Source: an uncultured Flavobacteriales bacterium (GTDB lineage: Bacteria; Bacteroidota; Bacteroidia; Flavobacteriales_G; Salibacteraceae). Taken from it: a stretch of 64,000 nucleotides of DNA. The notes below the pieces were generated by a model. That model saw only the letters and a list, made by a program, of their open reading frames with translations. It made no database searches and had not been told where the DNA came from. The translations under genes and the position numbers were made by a program. Positions 42,382 to 51,247 of the stretch are shown in pieces; the first letter of the stretch is position 1, and each line of letters opens with the position of its first letter. The DNA lies in the NCBI GenBank assembly GCA_905479105.1, contig CAJQLE010000004.1:186001-250000 (forward strand), read 5' to 3'.

Positions 42382-43275
42382 TTATTCTTGGTTCTCTAAT
42401 TTCTTCAGTTCGGCTTGGTATTTTTCAGACTCTTCGATATTATTCAATCCGAAGTAAATTCCTGAAAGACCAACTAGTGTCTCTTTTCTCAACGGATTGA
42501 GTTTGTAAGCTTTTAACATGTAAGGTAATGCCGCTCCAAAAAGATCCATTACCTGAGCTTGAATCTCGAAGAGAGTTTCGAAATCTTGCTCATAATCCAT
42601 GTTTTCAATGATGTTAACACCTTGATTGTAGTAGTGTATTGCTAGGTTGTAGTTAGCGCTGATGTTTTCAGGATCAAGCACAAGAACACCTTCATAAAGT
42701 TTAACGACCTTATTACCAATATCTTCTGTATTGTCTTCTGGTCGTGGATTATCAAATAAGTAGGAGTATTTCGAGGCTTTATAAAGTTTAAATTCAATCG
42801 TGCGCTGATTCAAATCCATTGTTGGATTTATCATCATTATCACTTCACTGTAATTGTCGAATAATGACTGCGCAGTTTCAAAGTTGTTTGAATCTAGGGC
42901 GAATGCAGCGTCATTGTAAAGAGTAGATGATAGGTATTTTAATATATTAAGACAATCTTCAACTAGCTCACCTTGGGGCTCAAGTTCGATGGTTTTGCTA
43001 TAAGACTCGATAGCAGTTGAACGAAGTTCAAACTCCTCTCCAGATCCTTTAGCTTCCTTGTAAAGATCTTTATAGATGTATCCTCGGAAATACCAAGTTT
43101 TAGTAATTCCATTAAAATTGTCATCGCCTACGGCAATTTCAATGAGCTCCTTGGCTTTGGGTAGATCCTTGTTCTGATAAGCACGAAGTGCTAGCGACAC
43201 CGGATCGAGCTGAGCCATAAGCCCAATCGGTATCATCGTGAACAAGACCATCGCTATGATTACGAGTCTTTTCAT
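42382..43275 (-). CDS. Secreted TPR-repeat protein
   Basis: The 297-residue protein has a signal peptide (RLVIIAMVLFTMIPIGLMAQ) and at least three TPR-like repeats. Examples are ALRAYQNKDLPKAKELIEIA, YNLAIHYYNQGVNIIENM and KAYKLNPLRKETLVGLSGIYFGLNN. It is predicted to be periplasmic and could scaffold the YfiR-like protein or the sensor domain of the phosphatase, since it stands between them in the operon (four bases after yfiR, 15 before the phosphatase). The ending is NIEESEKYQAELKKLE. No enzymatic motif is present. Function is inferred from context only. Confidence 0.82.
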   Translation of the reverse strand: MKRLVIIAMVLFTMIPIGLMAQLDPVSLALRAYQNKDLPKAKELIEIAVGDDNFNGITKTWYFRGYIYKDLYKEAKGSGEEFELRSTAIESYSKTIELEPQGELVEDCLNILKYLSSTLYNDAAFALDSNNFETAQSLFDNYSEVIMMINPTMDLNQRTIEFKLYKASKYSYLFDNPRPEDNTEDIGNKVVKLYEGVLVLDPENISANYNLAIHYYNQGVNIIENMDYEQDFETLFEIQAQVMDLFGAALPYMLKAYKLNPLRKETLVGLSGIYFGLNNIEESEKYQAELKKLENQE

Positions 43276-43279
43276 TTTA

Positions 43280-43813
43280 TTAATTAATCACTTTAGTAGC
43301 TAAATTTTCTAATGTGCTGCTTACAATCAAATCCTGTTGTTTAAATAGAGATTTATTCATTTCGTATTTCATGGCTGCACCAACAACAATGAAGTTTATT
43401 GCAGAGGTCCTATCTATAAGACCTCTGCCTTCAGTTACTGTTAGACAGTTATATTCTTTTGCTTTCTTTATGTAAGGGTCAACTTCGCTGACCGATTTGC
43501 CTGAAACATAAATCAGATGACATTTGGTAACTTCATCAGGTGACTTGAAGCGCTTCACAATCATAGCTTGACTGTTTATCTTCTTAGTTTTTGCTGCAGT
43601 TTCTAGGTTGAGAGCTAGATCATTATCTCCTACTACTCCGATTATAAAATCACCTTGTTTATATGCAGCTGGCCATTCTGTGTATTTCGCGAAATTGACG
43701 ATGTAAGTCGCTTTGAACTTGGCACGCGTGTTCATTGTGTTCATAGACGTTTGCCCGACAGAGCTGAACGCTAATCCCAATATTAATGATATGACTAAGA
43801 GAAAGTACTTCAC
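43280..43813 (-). CDS. YfiR/HmsC-type (DUF4154) periplasmic protein
   Basis: The ORF track starts at a TTG at 43828, but that codon lies inside a TACATTTG -7 promoter box (43826-43833). The GTG at 43813 begins a clean signal peptide, VKYFLLVISLILGLAFSSVGQ, so I use 43813 (177 aa). Family landmarks are RAKFKATYIVNFAKYTEWP, FIIGVVGDNDLALNLE, CHLIYVSGK, and INFIVVGAAMKYEMNKSLFKQQDLIVSSTL. YfiR of Pseudomonas is a periplasmic repressor of the membrane diguanylate cyclase YfiN. Here the neighbours are a TPR protein and a SpoIIE phosphatase whose N-terminal sensor-HAMP design resembles YfiN, so YfiR probably governs this phosphatase. No GGDEF domain is in the window. Confidence 0.88.
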   Translation of the reverse strand: MKYFLLVISLILGLAFSSVGQTSMNTMNTRAKFKATYIVNFAKYTEWPAAYKQGDFIIGVVGDNDLALNLETAAKTKKINSQAMIVKRFKSPDEVTKCHLIYVSGKSVSEVDPYIKKAKEYNCLTVTEGRGLIDRTSAINFIVVGAAMKYEMNKSLFKQQDLIVSSTLENLATKVIN

Positions 43814-43825
43814 TGCAATTCCGTA

Positions 43826-43833
43826 CAAATGTA
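43826..43833 (-). promoter_or_regulatory. Candidate -7 promoter box of the YfiR-TPR-SpoIIE operon
   Basis: TACATTTG on the minus strand matches TAnnTTTG exactly and ends about 12 bases before the GTG at 43813. No TTG is at the 17-base spacing. Confidence 0.5.
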
Positions 43834-43975
43834 GCCTATACTTTAATAAAGTCTACCATCTGAAAGGGAGCCAATTTATGAATATTTTAAAAGGCATCTG
43901 AAATTTTTGTTTCGAGGAAAACAATTATTAAATTCTGACCTCTGCCCGTCTGTTCTGCTTTCTATAGTCAATCGG

Positions 43976-44374
43976 TTATGGATAGTACAATATGCAATCA
44001 CCAGTGGGTTTAATTTCACCGTGATAATTGATCTGAATTTTATCTTTCGATACTCCTTTGAGGACCAGAAGATTTTTAATATTAATTACTCTAAGTTCAG
44101 AAACCCGTGTATTATTCTCAAATGAACCCCACGTATCTGTGTAACCATCTATCTGAATCATCGACTCAGGTGTGTTTCTTGCCTCTTTAATTAATTGATA
44201 AGCTATCTTTTCTGATTCATCGTTTAGCTTCCATTCATTGAATCTATAATTGAAGACATAGCTTGGAATAGAAGGAGCGGCTGATTCATCTAAGAGCGAA
44301 ATATTGGATACTCTATTTTTAGCTTTTTCTTCTTCTGAACAATCTCTTGTTTCGCAATCTACTATTGGCCTGAA
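43976..44374 (-). pseudogene. OmpA-domain remnant without start codon
   Basis: The frame is open for 133 codons from just after a TAA at 44375-44377 to the TAA at 43976. It contains an OmpA-like C-terminal pattern: FNYRFNEWKLNDESEKIAYQ, IQIDGYTDTWGSFENNTRVSEL, and LVLKGVSKDKIQINYHGE. The ORF track lists only the part from the internal ATG at 44161, which would begin in mid-domain. No ATG, GTG or TTG precedes the domain, and the usual YGE..P end is degraded. It is probably a decayed 5'-truncated OmpA-family gene, or an artefact of a frameshift. The 650-base gap (43829-44487) also holds the DUF2723 terminator. Confidence 0.6.
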
Positions 44375-44438
44375 TTATCCCCAAGGCTGAACAGCCGTTC
44401 ATTAATTTAAGCTATTGAAGGAGGAGGTAAATGAGCAT

Positions 44439-44471
44439 AAAAAAAGCGAGGATAAAATCCTCGCTTTTTTT
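44439..44471. terminator. Bidirectional rho-independent terminator after the DUF2723 gene
   Basis: A 15-bp perfect stem, AAAAAAAGCGAGGAT with ATCCTCGCTTTTTTT, closes a 3-base loop. T tracts on both strands allow termination from either side; it lies 17 bases after the DUF2723 stop. Confidence 0.92.
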
Positions 44472-44487
44472 ATTGTTTCGATCTTAT

Positions 44488-47400
44488 TTAATTCTGCAAC
44501 TGCGCTCCACCAACCAAATTTTGGTAGTAGGTTTCAGCCTCTTGCAACACTGGGTCAATGTACTCGGCCATTTCATCAACATTGGATTTTCTGCCAATGT
44601 TTTTTAATTGCTGGATCACTGCATACGACTGGTTGATATCTCGGTTTACTGATGAGCTATACTTGCGATCTATGGAGTTATAATAACGCAAAAACTCAAG
44701 GTAATTATCGCCTAGTAATCGAGACATTTCCATACCGCGATCAAAACGATTTATTTCAAAGTATGACTCAGTAATTTGAATGAGCGTTACATCATTCGGT
44801 GTATTGCTGTTCACTGTCATTTCAACACACTTTTCAAGTACAGCCTCAGCTCTTTCGGTTTCACCTTTCTTGATCAATGCATCTGCAAGTCTTGAGAAGT
44901 TTAATCGAAGATTCGTGACAAACCGCAGGTTGTTTTCATCCATGAATAAACTTGGGTCTTGCATGTTACCGAATGAAAACTCTTCCATCATGTTGGTATA
45001 CATAACGTCAGTTTGAACTTCACCGAAGTAACCAAATTGATTTCTATCAGAAATCACTTTATAAGGAACCAATCGGTACGTGAAGCCTTCATGTTGCATA
45101 TAGTTTTCTAAACCGAAATAACTGTCTCTTGGCATTGTGTTGGCAAAGTAAAGAGGACGTTCCCAGTTATTATTCGCTAAAATGTCTAGAATGACCAATT
45201 CACTTTTCAAAATGTATTGACCTGTTACCGTCCATTCGATAGCATCTACAATTCTGTCTTCATATCCAGGAGAGATGGTGCCGTTTGAAACCACAGTTGC
45301 AGAGTCCACAGGCACTCTAAAATTGCGAGTTGGGAAGTAGTTCATTCGTTGACCTTGGCCAAACATCTCTTGCTTGCTTTCGTCTAAAACGAAATTGACA
45401 AGTTCACCAACATTTATGTAAGCGTCAGATTTTTTACGTTCAACAATAGGTAGATAATCTCTTGTACCTTGACGATAATCATCTTTCTCCATACTGAGTT
45501 TTATCGGCTTACCGTCATAGGCCTGACGTTTTACCATATCAATGAACCAATCAGTGCTGGCTAATGTGAGGTTAACAATACGAACGTCTGTCCTGTATCC
45601 TTCAACTTCTTGAAGGTACCAAAGCGGGAAGGTGTCATTATCTCCATTTGTAAATAAAATAGCATCCTCTTCGCATGAATCAAGATAATTTTTCGCAATA
45701 TCTCTCGCTGTAAATCTTCCTGATCTATCATGGTCGTCCCAGCCATCTTTGGCCATTAGTATAGGAGCAATTAAACATAATGCAGTGGCCAGGCCAGCTT
45801 GAAGCTTTTGATCTTTCACGACTTGACCGATGCCATACATTAAGGCAAGCAATGCAGCAGAAACTACAGCGATATAAACCATAAGCATTGCGAAGGATTC
45901 ATTACCTCCAAACATAGAGCCAACAAGAGTTAAAGCTAAAGCGCCTCCAACGGTCATTCCTATAGTTTGTCCTAAATCTTTGATAGTGAGGTTGCGCGCA
46001 GCATCATAAAGTGCTAAAACTCCAAAGCCTATCCAAATAGCAAAAGCATAGAAGGACCCCGCATAGGCGTAGTCTCGCTCCCGAGGTTGATAGGGGTATT
46101 GATTGAGGTATACCACAATTGCCAATCCAGTAAATAAGAAAAGGAGTAGAACAACCCAGGCATTTCTCTTATCAGCTTTGAAGTGGAATAACATTCCTAA
46201 CAGACCTAGAATCAATGGAAGAACGAAAAAGAAATTTCTCGCTTTTTGATTTTCTAGATATGATGGCAGTTCATCTTGATTTCCCACATGCGCTTCATCT
46301 ATGAAGGGCACTCCAGTCATCCAGTTTCCATCTTGAAAATTACCATGGCCTTGAGTGTCATTCTGCCTTCCAGAGAAGTTCCACATAAAGTATCTGAAAT
46401 ACATCCATCCAATTTGATACTTAAAGAAGAAGCTGATGTTCTCACTAAATTTTGGTTTTCGAATAGTGCTCATTTGACCTCTACTGTCTCTATACTTGAC
46501 AGGTTTTCCTTCAAAACCACTCCATTGTTTATATGCTTTTACATGGTTCTTCTTTGGACTCCACATACGAGGAAAGAAGGACTTGAACTCATCTTCATAG
46601 TTAGGTTTTGAGTTTTTGCGGTCATCCGCTAGTTCATACTTACCCGTACGAACATCTGGATAATAGACGGGGTCGCCATCTAGATAAGGAGTCTCTTTGT
46701 CTAAGGGTGAGTTGAAGTATTGTCCATATAATAATGGAAAATCTCCATACTGCTCACGATTGAGATAGGAGAGAAGGTTCACAAGGTTTTCAGGGTTGTT
46801 TTCATCAATGGGTGTATTCGCATTTGAACGAATCATAATGAGCACGAATGATGAATAACCGATGATAAGCACAAGAAATGAAAGCAATGCTGTATGCCAA
46901 ATTGGTTTGTTCTTTTTCATGGTGTATTGAATTCCGAACACTACGGCTCCGAGCATCAATACAATGAATATTACCGACCCCATGTGGAATGGTAATCCAA
47001 AAGAGTTAACCATAACAAACTCAAAGCTGGCTGCCCAGCTGACCACTTTCGGGATAATGAAACTCTGAATGCCGCCAAGGGTAATTACACCAGCAACGCC
47101 AGCAATGATCAAACCTTTAATATTTGGCTTGAATTTTTTGAAATAGATTACATAAGCTACCGCAGGAATAGCAAGAAGATTCAATAAGTGAATACCAATG
47201 GAGAGGCCAACCAAATAGGCAATTAATATAATCCAACGATCTGCTTTGGGTTCATGAGCAATGGATTCCCATTTGAGAATCGCCCAAAATGTGATCGCAG
47301 TAATCATGGACGATAGTGCATATACTTCGCCTTCTGTAGCGGAGAACCAAAAAGTATCCGACCAAGTGTAGGCCAATGAACCAATGATGGCACTTCCAAA

Positions 47401-47760
47401 AACTGCGATTGTATCACCTTGAGTCAGTTCTTCAGAAGATCCTTTCGCACTGAACAGTTTTCTACCTAAAGCTGTAATGGTCCAGAATAAGAATAAAATA
47501 GTGAAAGCACTTGATAGTGCAGAAATTAAGTTTACACTGTATGCTACATTTTCAGGAGAAGCAAACATTGAAAAGAGTCTTCCTACAAGGAGAAAGGTAG
47601 GCGCACCTGGTGGGTGACCAACTTCTAATCTATACGAGGTTGCAATGTATTCACCGCAATCCCAGAAACTAGCTGTAGGTTCAACTGTGCTTACGAATGT
47701 ATAGGCTGCAATTGCAAATACTAGCCATCCAAGTATATTGTTCCACTTTTGGTAATTCAT
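44488..47760 (-). CDS. DUF2723-family polytopic membrane protein (GT117-like)
   Basis: The 1090-residue protein begins with NNILGWLVFAIAAYTFVSTV and the DUF2723 signature TASFWDCGEYIATSYRLEVGHPPGAPTFLLVGRLF near residue 30. At least ten membrane helices run to about residue 690. The C-terminal 400 residues are soluble (NGDNDTFPLWYLQEVEGYRTDVRIVNLTLAS at about residues 700-730) and end with TPR-like helices. The family has been proposed as glycosyltransferase 117, a C-type transferase related to PMT-like enzymes; the acidic FWDCGE motif would be the catalytic or metal site. It may modify exported proteins or lipids in the periplasm. It is monocistronic with a strong terminator. Confidence 0.92.
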   Translation of the reverse strand: MNYQKWNNILGWLVFAIAAYTFVSTVEPTASFWDCGEYIATSYRLEVGHPPGAPTFLLVGRLFSMFASPENVAYSVNLISALSSAFTILFLFWTITALGRKLFSAKGSSEELTQGDTIAVFGSAIIGSLAYTWSDTFWFSATEGEVYALSSMITAITFWAILKWESIAHEPKADRWIILIAYLVGLSIGIHLLNLLAIPAVAYVIYFKKFKPNIKGLIIAGVAGVITLGGIQSFIIPKVVSWAASFEFVMVNSFGLPFHMGSVIFIVLMLGAVVFGIQYTMKKNKPIWHTALLSFLVLIIGYSSFVLIMIRSNANTPIDENNPENLVNLLSYLNREQYGDFPLLYGQYFNSPLDKETPYLDGDPVYYPDVRTGKYELADDRKNSKPNYEDEFKSFFPRMWSPKKNHVKAYKQWSGFEGKPVKYRDSRGQMSTIRKPKFSENISFFFKYQIGWMYFRYFMWNFSGRQNDTQGHGNFQDGNWMTGVPFIDEAHVGNQDELPSYLENQKARNFFFVLPLILGLLGMLFHFKADKRNAWVVLLLFLFTGLAIVVYLNQYPYQPRERDYAYAGSFYAFAIWIGFGVLALYDAARNLTIKDLGQTIGMTVGGALALTLVGSMFGGNESFAMLMVYIAVVSAALLALMYGIGQVVKDQKLQAGLATALCLIAPILMAKDGWDDHDRSGRFTARDIAKNYLDSCEEDAILFTNGDNDTFPLWYLQEVEGYRTDVRIVNLTLASTDWFIDMVKRQAYDGKPIKLSMEKDDYRQGTRDYLPIVERKKSDAYINVGELVNFVLDESKQEMFGQGQRMNYFPTRNFRVPVDSATVVSNGTISPGYEDRIVDAIEWTVTGQYILKSELVILDILANNNWERPLYFANTMPRDSYFGLENYMQHEGFTYRLVPYKVISDRNQFGYFGEVQTDVMYTNMMEEFSFGNMQDPSLFMDENNLRFVTNLRLNFSRLADALIKKGETERAEAVLEKCVEMTVNSNTPNDVTLIQITESYFEINRFDRGMEMSRLLGDNYLEFLRYYNSIDRKYSSSVNRDINQSYAVIQQLKNIGRKSNVDEMAEYIDPVLQEAETYYQNLVGGAQLQN

Positions 47761-47891
47761 AATACGAACGTTCTCATTTGTTTCGGTTGGAAAGGCGCGA
47801 ATTTAGAACTCTGACCAATAGGGATTAGTGAAGAATGGTTACGAATTGCTATTATTTATTAAAATCAAGCAGAATTATTGAATAAAGTCAC

Positions 47892-47919
47892 TTGTCCGAG
47901 TGCAGAAAAAATACTTTTG
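47892..47919 (+). promoter_or_regulatory. Promoter TTG-N17-TACTTTTG
   Basis: TTG (47892-47894), 17 bases, then TACTTTTG (47912-47919, exact TAnnTTTG). This is the housekeeping-type promoter of Bacteroidota, 43 bases before the ATG at 47963, and its -7 box overlaps the sigma-54-like site. Confidence 0.6.
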
Positions 47920-47933
47920 GCATAGCTCTTGCA
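47917..47933 (+). promoter_or_regulatory. Sigma-54-type -24/-12 promoter before lpoB
   Basis: TTGGCA-N6-TTGCA matches the sigma-54 consensus TGGCAcg-N4-TTGCa: GG at 47919-47920 and GC at 47931-47932 are separated by exactly ten bases. Transcription would begin near 47944, about 19 bases before the ATG. No enhancer-binding gene is adjacent. Confidence 0.55.
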
Positions 47934-47962
47934 AAGCACAATAAAAATTAAAACAGAAAGCA

Positions 47963-48559
47963 ATGATTACTTCAATCAACACTAAATTATTAGCCATCGG
48001 ATTGGTTTCAATATTGGCTGTAGGATGTCAAAACAGAAAAGTTCAGCGAGTAGATCCCAACGAAACAATTGACCTTAGTGGTCGATGGAATGATACGGAT
48101 TCAAAAATGACTGCTAATGCTATGATCGAGCAAATCCTTACCGGCCCTTGGTTGGCAAACCATCTTCAAGCAAATTCGAATGATAAGCCTGTCGTGGTTG
48201 TTGGTATGGTGAGAAATAAATCTTCAGAACATATTACTACTGAGACTTTTTCCAAAGACCTTGAAAGATCTTTTATTACTTCTCAAAAGGTTAGATTGGT
48301 GCAAGGAGGTGAGATGCGTGATGAAATAAGAACTGAACGCGCAGATCAGCAAGAGTTTAGTAGCACAAGTACCATGAAGAAATGGGGACTCGAAGTGGGA
48401 GCGGACTATATGCTCCAAGGCGTTCTTAATTCCACCGTTGACCAATACGGAAAAGAGAAGGTTGTTGAATATCAAATCGACCTTCAGTTGACAAATATGG
48501 AAACCAACGAAGTGGTTTGGATTGGTGATAAGAAAATCAAGAAATATATTAAGGGATAG
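47963..48559 (+). CDS. LpoB-like outer-membrane lipoprotein (PBP activator type)
   Basis: The 198-residue protein has a lipoprotein signal peptide ending LAVGC. LpoB-like motifs follow: RWNDTDSKMTANAMIEQILTGPW, KPVVVVGMVRNKSSEHITTE, and VVEYQIDLQLTNMETNEVVWIGDKKIKK. In E. coli LpoB activates the peptidoglycan synthase PBP1B from the outer membrane. Related LpoB-type genes are often paired with a COG3014 gene, as here. A 13-bp hairpin between the two genes and a sigma-54-type promoter upstream suggest regulated expression. A TAnnTTTG-type promoter overlaps the sigma-54 site. Confidence 0.87.
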   Translation: MITSINTKLLAIGLVSILAVGCQNRKVQRVDPNETIDLSGRWNDTDSKMTANAMIEQILTGPWLANHLQANSNDKPVVVVGMVRNKSSEHITTETFSKDLERSFITSQKVRLVQGGEMRDEIRTERADQQEFSSTSTMKKWGLEVGADYMLQGVLNSTVDQYGKEKVVEYQIDLQLTNMETNEVVWIGDKKIKKYIKG

Positions 48560-48573
48560 ATATTAGCGAATAT

Positions 48574-48608
48574 AATAGCCGCGTTGTTCCCCTTGCAACG
48601 CGGCTATT
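48574..48608 (+). terminator. Intercistronic hairpin between lpoB and the COG3014 gene
   Basis: A 13-bp perfect stem (AATAGCCGCGTTG with CAACGCGGCTATT, loop 9) ends six bases before the ATG at 48615. The following T tract is weak (TTTA), so it may be a partial terminator or attenuator, or an mRNA stabiliser that lowers translation of the second gene. Confidence 0.6.
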
Positions 48609-48614
48609 TATTAC

Positions 48615-50045
48615 ATGAATAAATTATTCATCATATCATCTTTAGCGTTATTGCTTTCTGGTTGCGCCAGTTATTATCAGCGAAACATTGAGTTTCAAAC
48701 CGAATTCGCAAATGGCGAAATGGATAAGGCTGAGAAAACATTGGAAGGCAATAAGAAAATGAAAAAAGACAGAAATCGCTTTTTGTATCTAACAAATATG
48801 GGCGTTGTCAAGCATTTGCAGCAAGATTTTGAATCGAGTAATCAGTTTTTCAATGAAGCTGATTTATTGTTTGAGGATTATAGAAAGAATTATGCAAGCG
48901 AGGCGTTAGCACTCATTTCAAATCCAGAAGTAAAGCCCTATAAGCCTGAAGATTTTGAGCCTGTGATGGTTCATTATTATAAAGCACTGAATTACCTAAA
49001 CCTTTATAAGTACGATGAGGCGATAGTAGAGGCAAAGCGGATGAATTTAATGCTGAATCAACTAAATGATAAGTACAAAGACAATAAAAACCGCTATCAG
49101 GCAGATGCCTTTGCGCATATTATTATTGGTCTTGCTTATGAGGCTTCGGGAGAATTAAATGATGCATTTATTGCTTATCGAAATGCTTATGAAGTTTACA
49201 CTGGAGAGCATGGATACTTCGACATTGAAGTTCCGGTTCAGTTAAAGGAAGACTTACTTCGAACATCTTATGTGCTTGGTTTCCGGAGTGAGTTTGAATG
49301 GTATCAAAGAGCTTTTGGTGTTGATGACTACTCTTATGAGCCGCTTGAATTTGGTGAGGCAATCATTTTTTGGCAGAATGGACTCTGTCCGATTAAAGAT
49401 GAATGGAGTATCAATTTCATTGCCGTGCCAGGTCAAGGTGGAGTTGTGAATTTTACGAATGAAGAATTGGGAATGACGTTTCCATTTTATATCGGAGACG
49501 ATAAACAAAAGAAAAACGATTTACTTGCTTTGAAAGTTGTTCGCGTAGCTTTTCCTAAATATTTAGAGCGACCAACTCTATATAAAAATGGCTGGATTGA
49601 ACTGAGTGGGAAGAAATTTGAATTGGACAAAGTAGAAGACGTAAATGCCATCGCTTTCAAAACGCTTCAAGATCGTTTTGTGAGGGAAATGGGAAGTGCT
49701 TTATTGCGCTTGGCATTGAAGAAAATTTCTGAAATTCAGCTTCAGCAACAAAATGAAGCTCTTGGGGCTTTAGCAACAATAACCAATGCGGTAACTGAAA
49801 AGGCTGATACTCGAAATTGGCAAACCTTGCCTCATACTATTTACTACGCGAGAGTTCCTTTAAACGAGGGGGGAAATGAAGTCTTGCTCAAGATGAAGAC
49901 AAAAGATAATCAAGTACATCGTACTAGTTTTAATTTTCAGGGAAAGAAAGGCTCAATGTATTTTATGCCTTATCAGAGTTTAGAGAGCGGTCCAGCAGCA
50001 ACATGGGATAATGCTGGAAATACAAAACCAGTAATGAAAGACTAG
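48615..50045 (+). CDS. COG3014-family lipoprotein
   Basis: The 476-residue protein has a lipoprotein signal ending LLSGCASYY. It shows the COG3014 pattern: NRFLYLTNMGVVKHLQQDFESS, FNEADLLFEDYRKNYASEALALIS, VMVHYYKALNYLNLYKYDEA, and AHIIIGLAYEASGELNDAFIAYRNAYE. These are TPR-like helices in the first 200 residues, and a beta-rich C-terminal half follows. The family stands beside LpoB-type genes in several phyla. The role is unknown but likely tied to peptidoglycan synthesis at the outer membrane. It converges on the SpoIID gene with three bases between stops. Confidence 0.88.
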   Translation: MNKLFIISSLALLLSGCASYYQRNIEFQTEFANGEMDKAEKTLEGNKKMKKDRNRFLYLTNMGVVKHLQQDFESSNQFFNEADLLFEDYRKNYASEALALISNPEVKPYKPEDFEPVMVHYYKALNYLNLYKYDEAIVEAKRMNLMLNQLNDKYKDNKNRYQADAFAHIIIGLAYEASGELNDAFIAYRNAYEVYTGEHGYFDIEVPVQLKEDLLRTSYVLGFRSEFEWYQRAFGVDDYSYEPLEFGEAIIFWQNGLCPIKDEWSINFIAVPGQGGVVNFTNEELGMTFPFYIGDDKQKKNDLLALKVVRVAFPKYLERPTLYKNGWIELSGKKFELDKVEDVNAIAFKTLQDRFVREMGSALLRLALKKISEIQLQQQNEALGALATITNAVTEKADTRNWQTLPHTIYYARVPLNEGGNEVLLKMKTKDNQVHRTSFNFQGKKGSMYFMPYQSLESGPAATWDNAGNTKPVMKD

Positions 50046-50048
50046 AGT

Positions 50049-51209
50049 TTAGTTTGCTCTGAAAAAGTCTATAACCGAAAGGTTTACTAAGTGCACATTT
50101 TTATAGTAGTAGTGCAAAATATCGGCATAGCTTTCCCCTTGCTTTGCCATATTCATGGCTCCTTCCTGACAAAGCCCAACCCCATGCCCGTAGCCATGGC
50201 CTTCTAAAATGATGGAGTCTTGAACATGGTCAATAGTGAAATAAGCTGACAACAAACCGAGGTCGTATCTGATTTGTTTGAACGGCACTCTAGCACCGTT
50301 TTCGTTTAAAAAATGATCGCGTTCATCGGGGCAATATTGTAATGCTTCTTGCGCGGCTTCCTCCTCATAAACAGGATATCCGTGCTTGACGCTCAAGTAG
50401 TCAAACCATTTACTTTTCGTAGTGGCATAGCGCCAATAGGAATGGTTTTCTTCCAAGCAGTTTTCATCAACACGAGCCCTAAGGTATTCTAGCTTTCCAC
50501 TCCAAACATCTTCGCTATTGCATGTGTACCCGCCACAATTGCTGTGAAATGCTGCGTTCACCAAATCTATATCGCTATCCACGATAACAATACCAATAGT
50601 CTCTTGGGTTCCTTTTACAATATCAGGATTGGATAAACTTCTTCTGTGGTAAACTTGACAATGCACTTTATCACATAGCTGAAAACCTTCTGCTTCATGA
50701 CGCCTACGATTATTAAGTGCATAAGTCCTGCAGATCACTGATTGCACCTTATAATACTCTTTAGGTTCTCTGCTACCTGCTTCCGATTCCACCACACCAG
50801 CCACGTAATGCTCAATATAAACTTCATTGATGATGCGCAACTTGCCTCTATATGGCTTTATACTAAAGTTGTCATGGAATTCGTGCGTTGATTTATGACC
50901 AGTTCGCTGTATTTTGAGACTGCTTCCCCAAACATTTCGGTTTATTTCTAAACTATAGTAGGTGCCAAGATCTTCTGACAAGGTCCGGATATGCAAAAGG
51001 CCGTTGACATTATTTACACGAAGAATGGTTCCACCTTTCAGTTGGATAAGTTCTTTCCCATTGCCTAAAACGCTGTAGCTTCCTTCTCCAGTTTGCACGG
51101 TTATTTCAGAGGGCTCTTCTCCCCAAAATAAGCCGATCTCAAGGACTTTATTGGATGCGCCAACCCGAAGGAATATACTTACGAGAATTAAAGTTAAGGT
51201 TAACCGCAT
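50049..51209 (-). CDS. SpoIID/LytB-domain protein
   Basis: The 386-residue protein has a signal peptide (LTLTLILVSIFLRVGASN). Its SpoIID domain includes YKVQSVICRTYALNNRRRHEAEGF, HSNCGGYTCNSEDVWSG, YLRARVDENC, and the ending GHGYGHGVGLCQEGAMNMAKQGE. In Bacillus SpoIID is a lytic transglycosylase for denuded peptidoglycan strands during sporulation. In non-sporulating bacteria it probably acts on cell-wall glycan during growth or division. It lies 38 bases downstream of lpxB on the minus strand and may share the surE-lpxB operon. The conserved Glu of SpoIID is probably in VVESEAGS. Confidence 0.9.
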   Translation of the reverse strand: MRLTLTLILVSIFLRVGASNKVLEIGLFWGEEPSEITVQTGEGSYSVLGNGKELIQLKGGTILRVNNVNGLLHIRTLSEDLGTYYSLEINRNVWGSSLKIQRTGHKSTHEFHDNFSIKPYRGKLRIINEVYIEHYVAGVVESEAGSREPKEYYKVQSVICRTYALNNRRRHEAEGFQLCDKVHCQVYHRRSLSNPDIVKGTQETIGIVIVDSDIDLVNAAFHSNCGGYTCNSEDVWSGKLEYLRARVDENCLEENHSYWRYATTKSKWFDYLSVKHGYPVYEEEAAQEALQYCPDERDHFLNENGARVPFKQIRYDLGLLSAYFTIDHVQDSIILEGHGYGHGVGLCQEGAMNMAKQGESYADILHYYYKNVHLVNLSVIDFFRAN

Positions 51210-51247
51210 AGACTACAAAAGTATCTTCAGCTAAAACGATGAAGATT

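Noticed and set aside
43814-43828. TTG start for the YfiR-like protein
   Set aside because: The TTG lies in the TACATTTG -7 box, and the signal peptide starts best at the GTG at 43813.
44431-44607. Small plus-strand ORF with a strong GGAGG sequence before ATG
   Set aside because: The ORF lies antisense to the DUF2723 C-terminus and reads through the terminator stem. The organism otherwise uses few such sequences, so it is judged coincidental.
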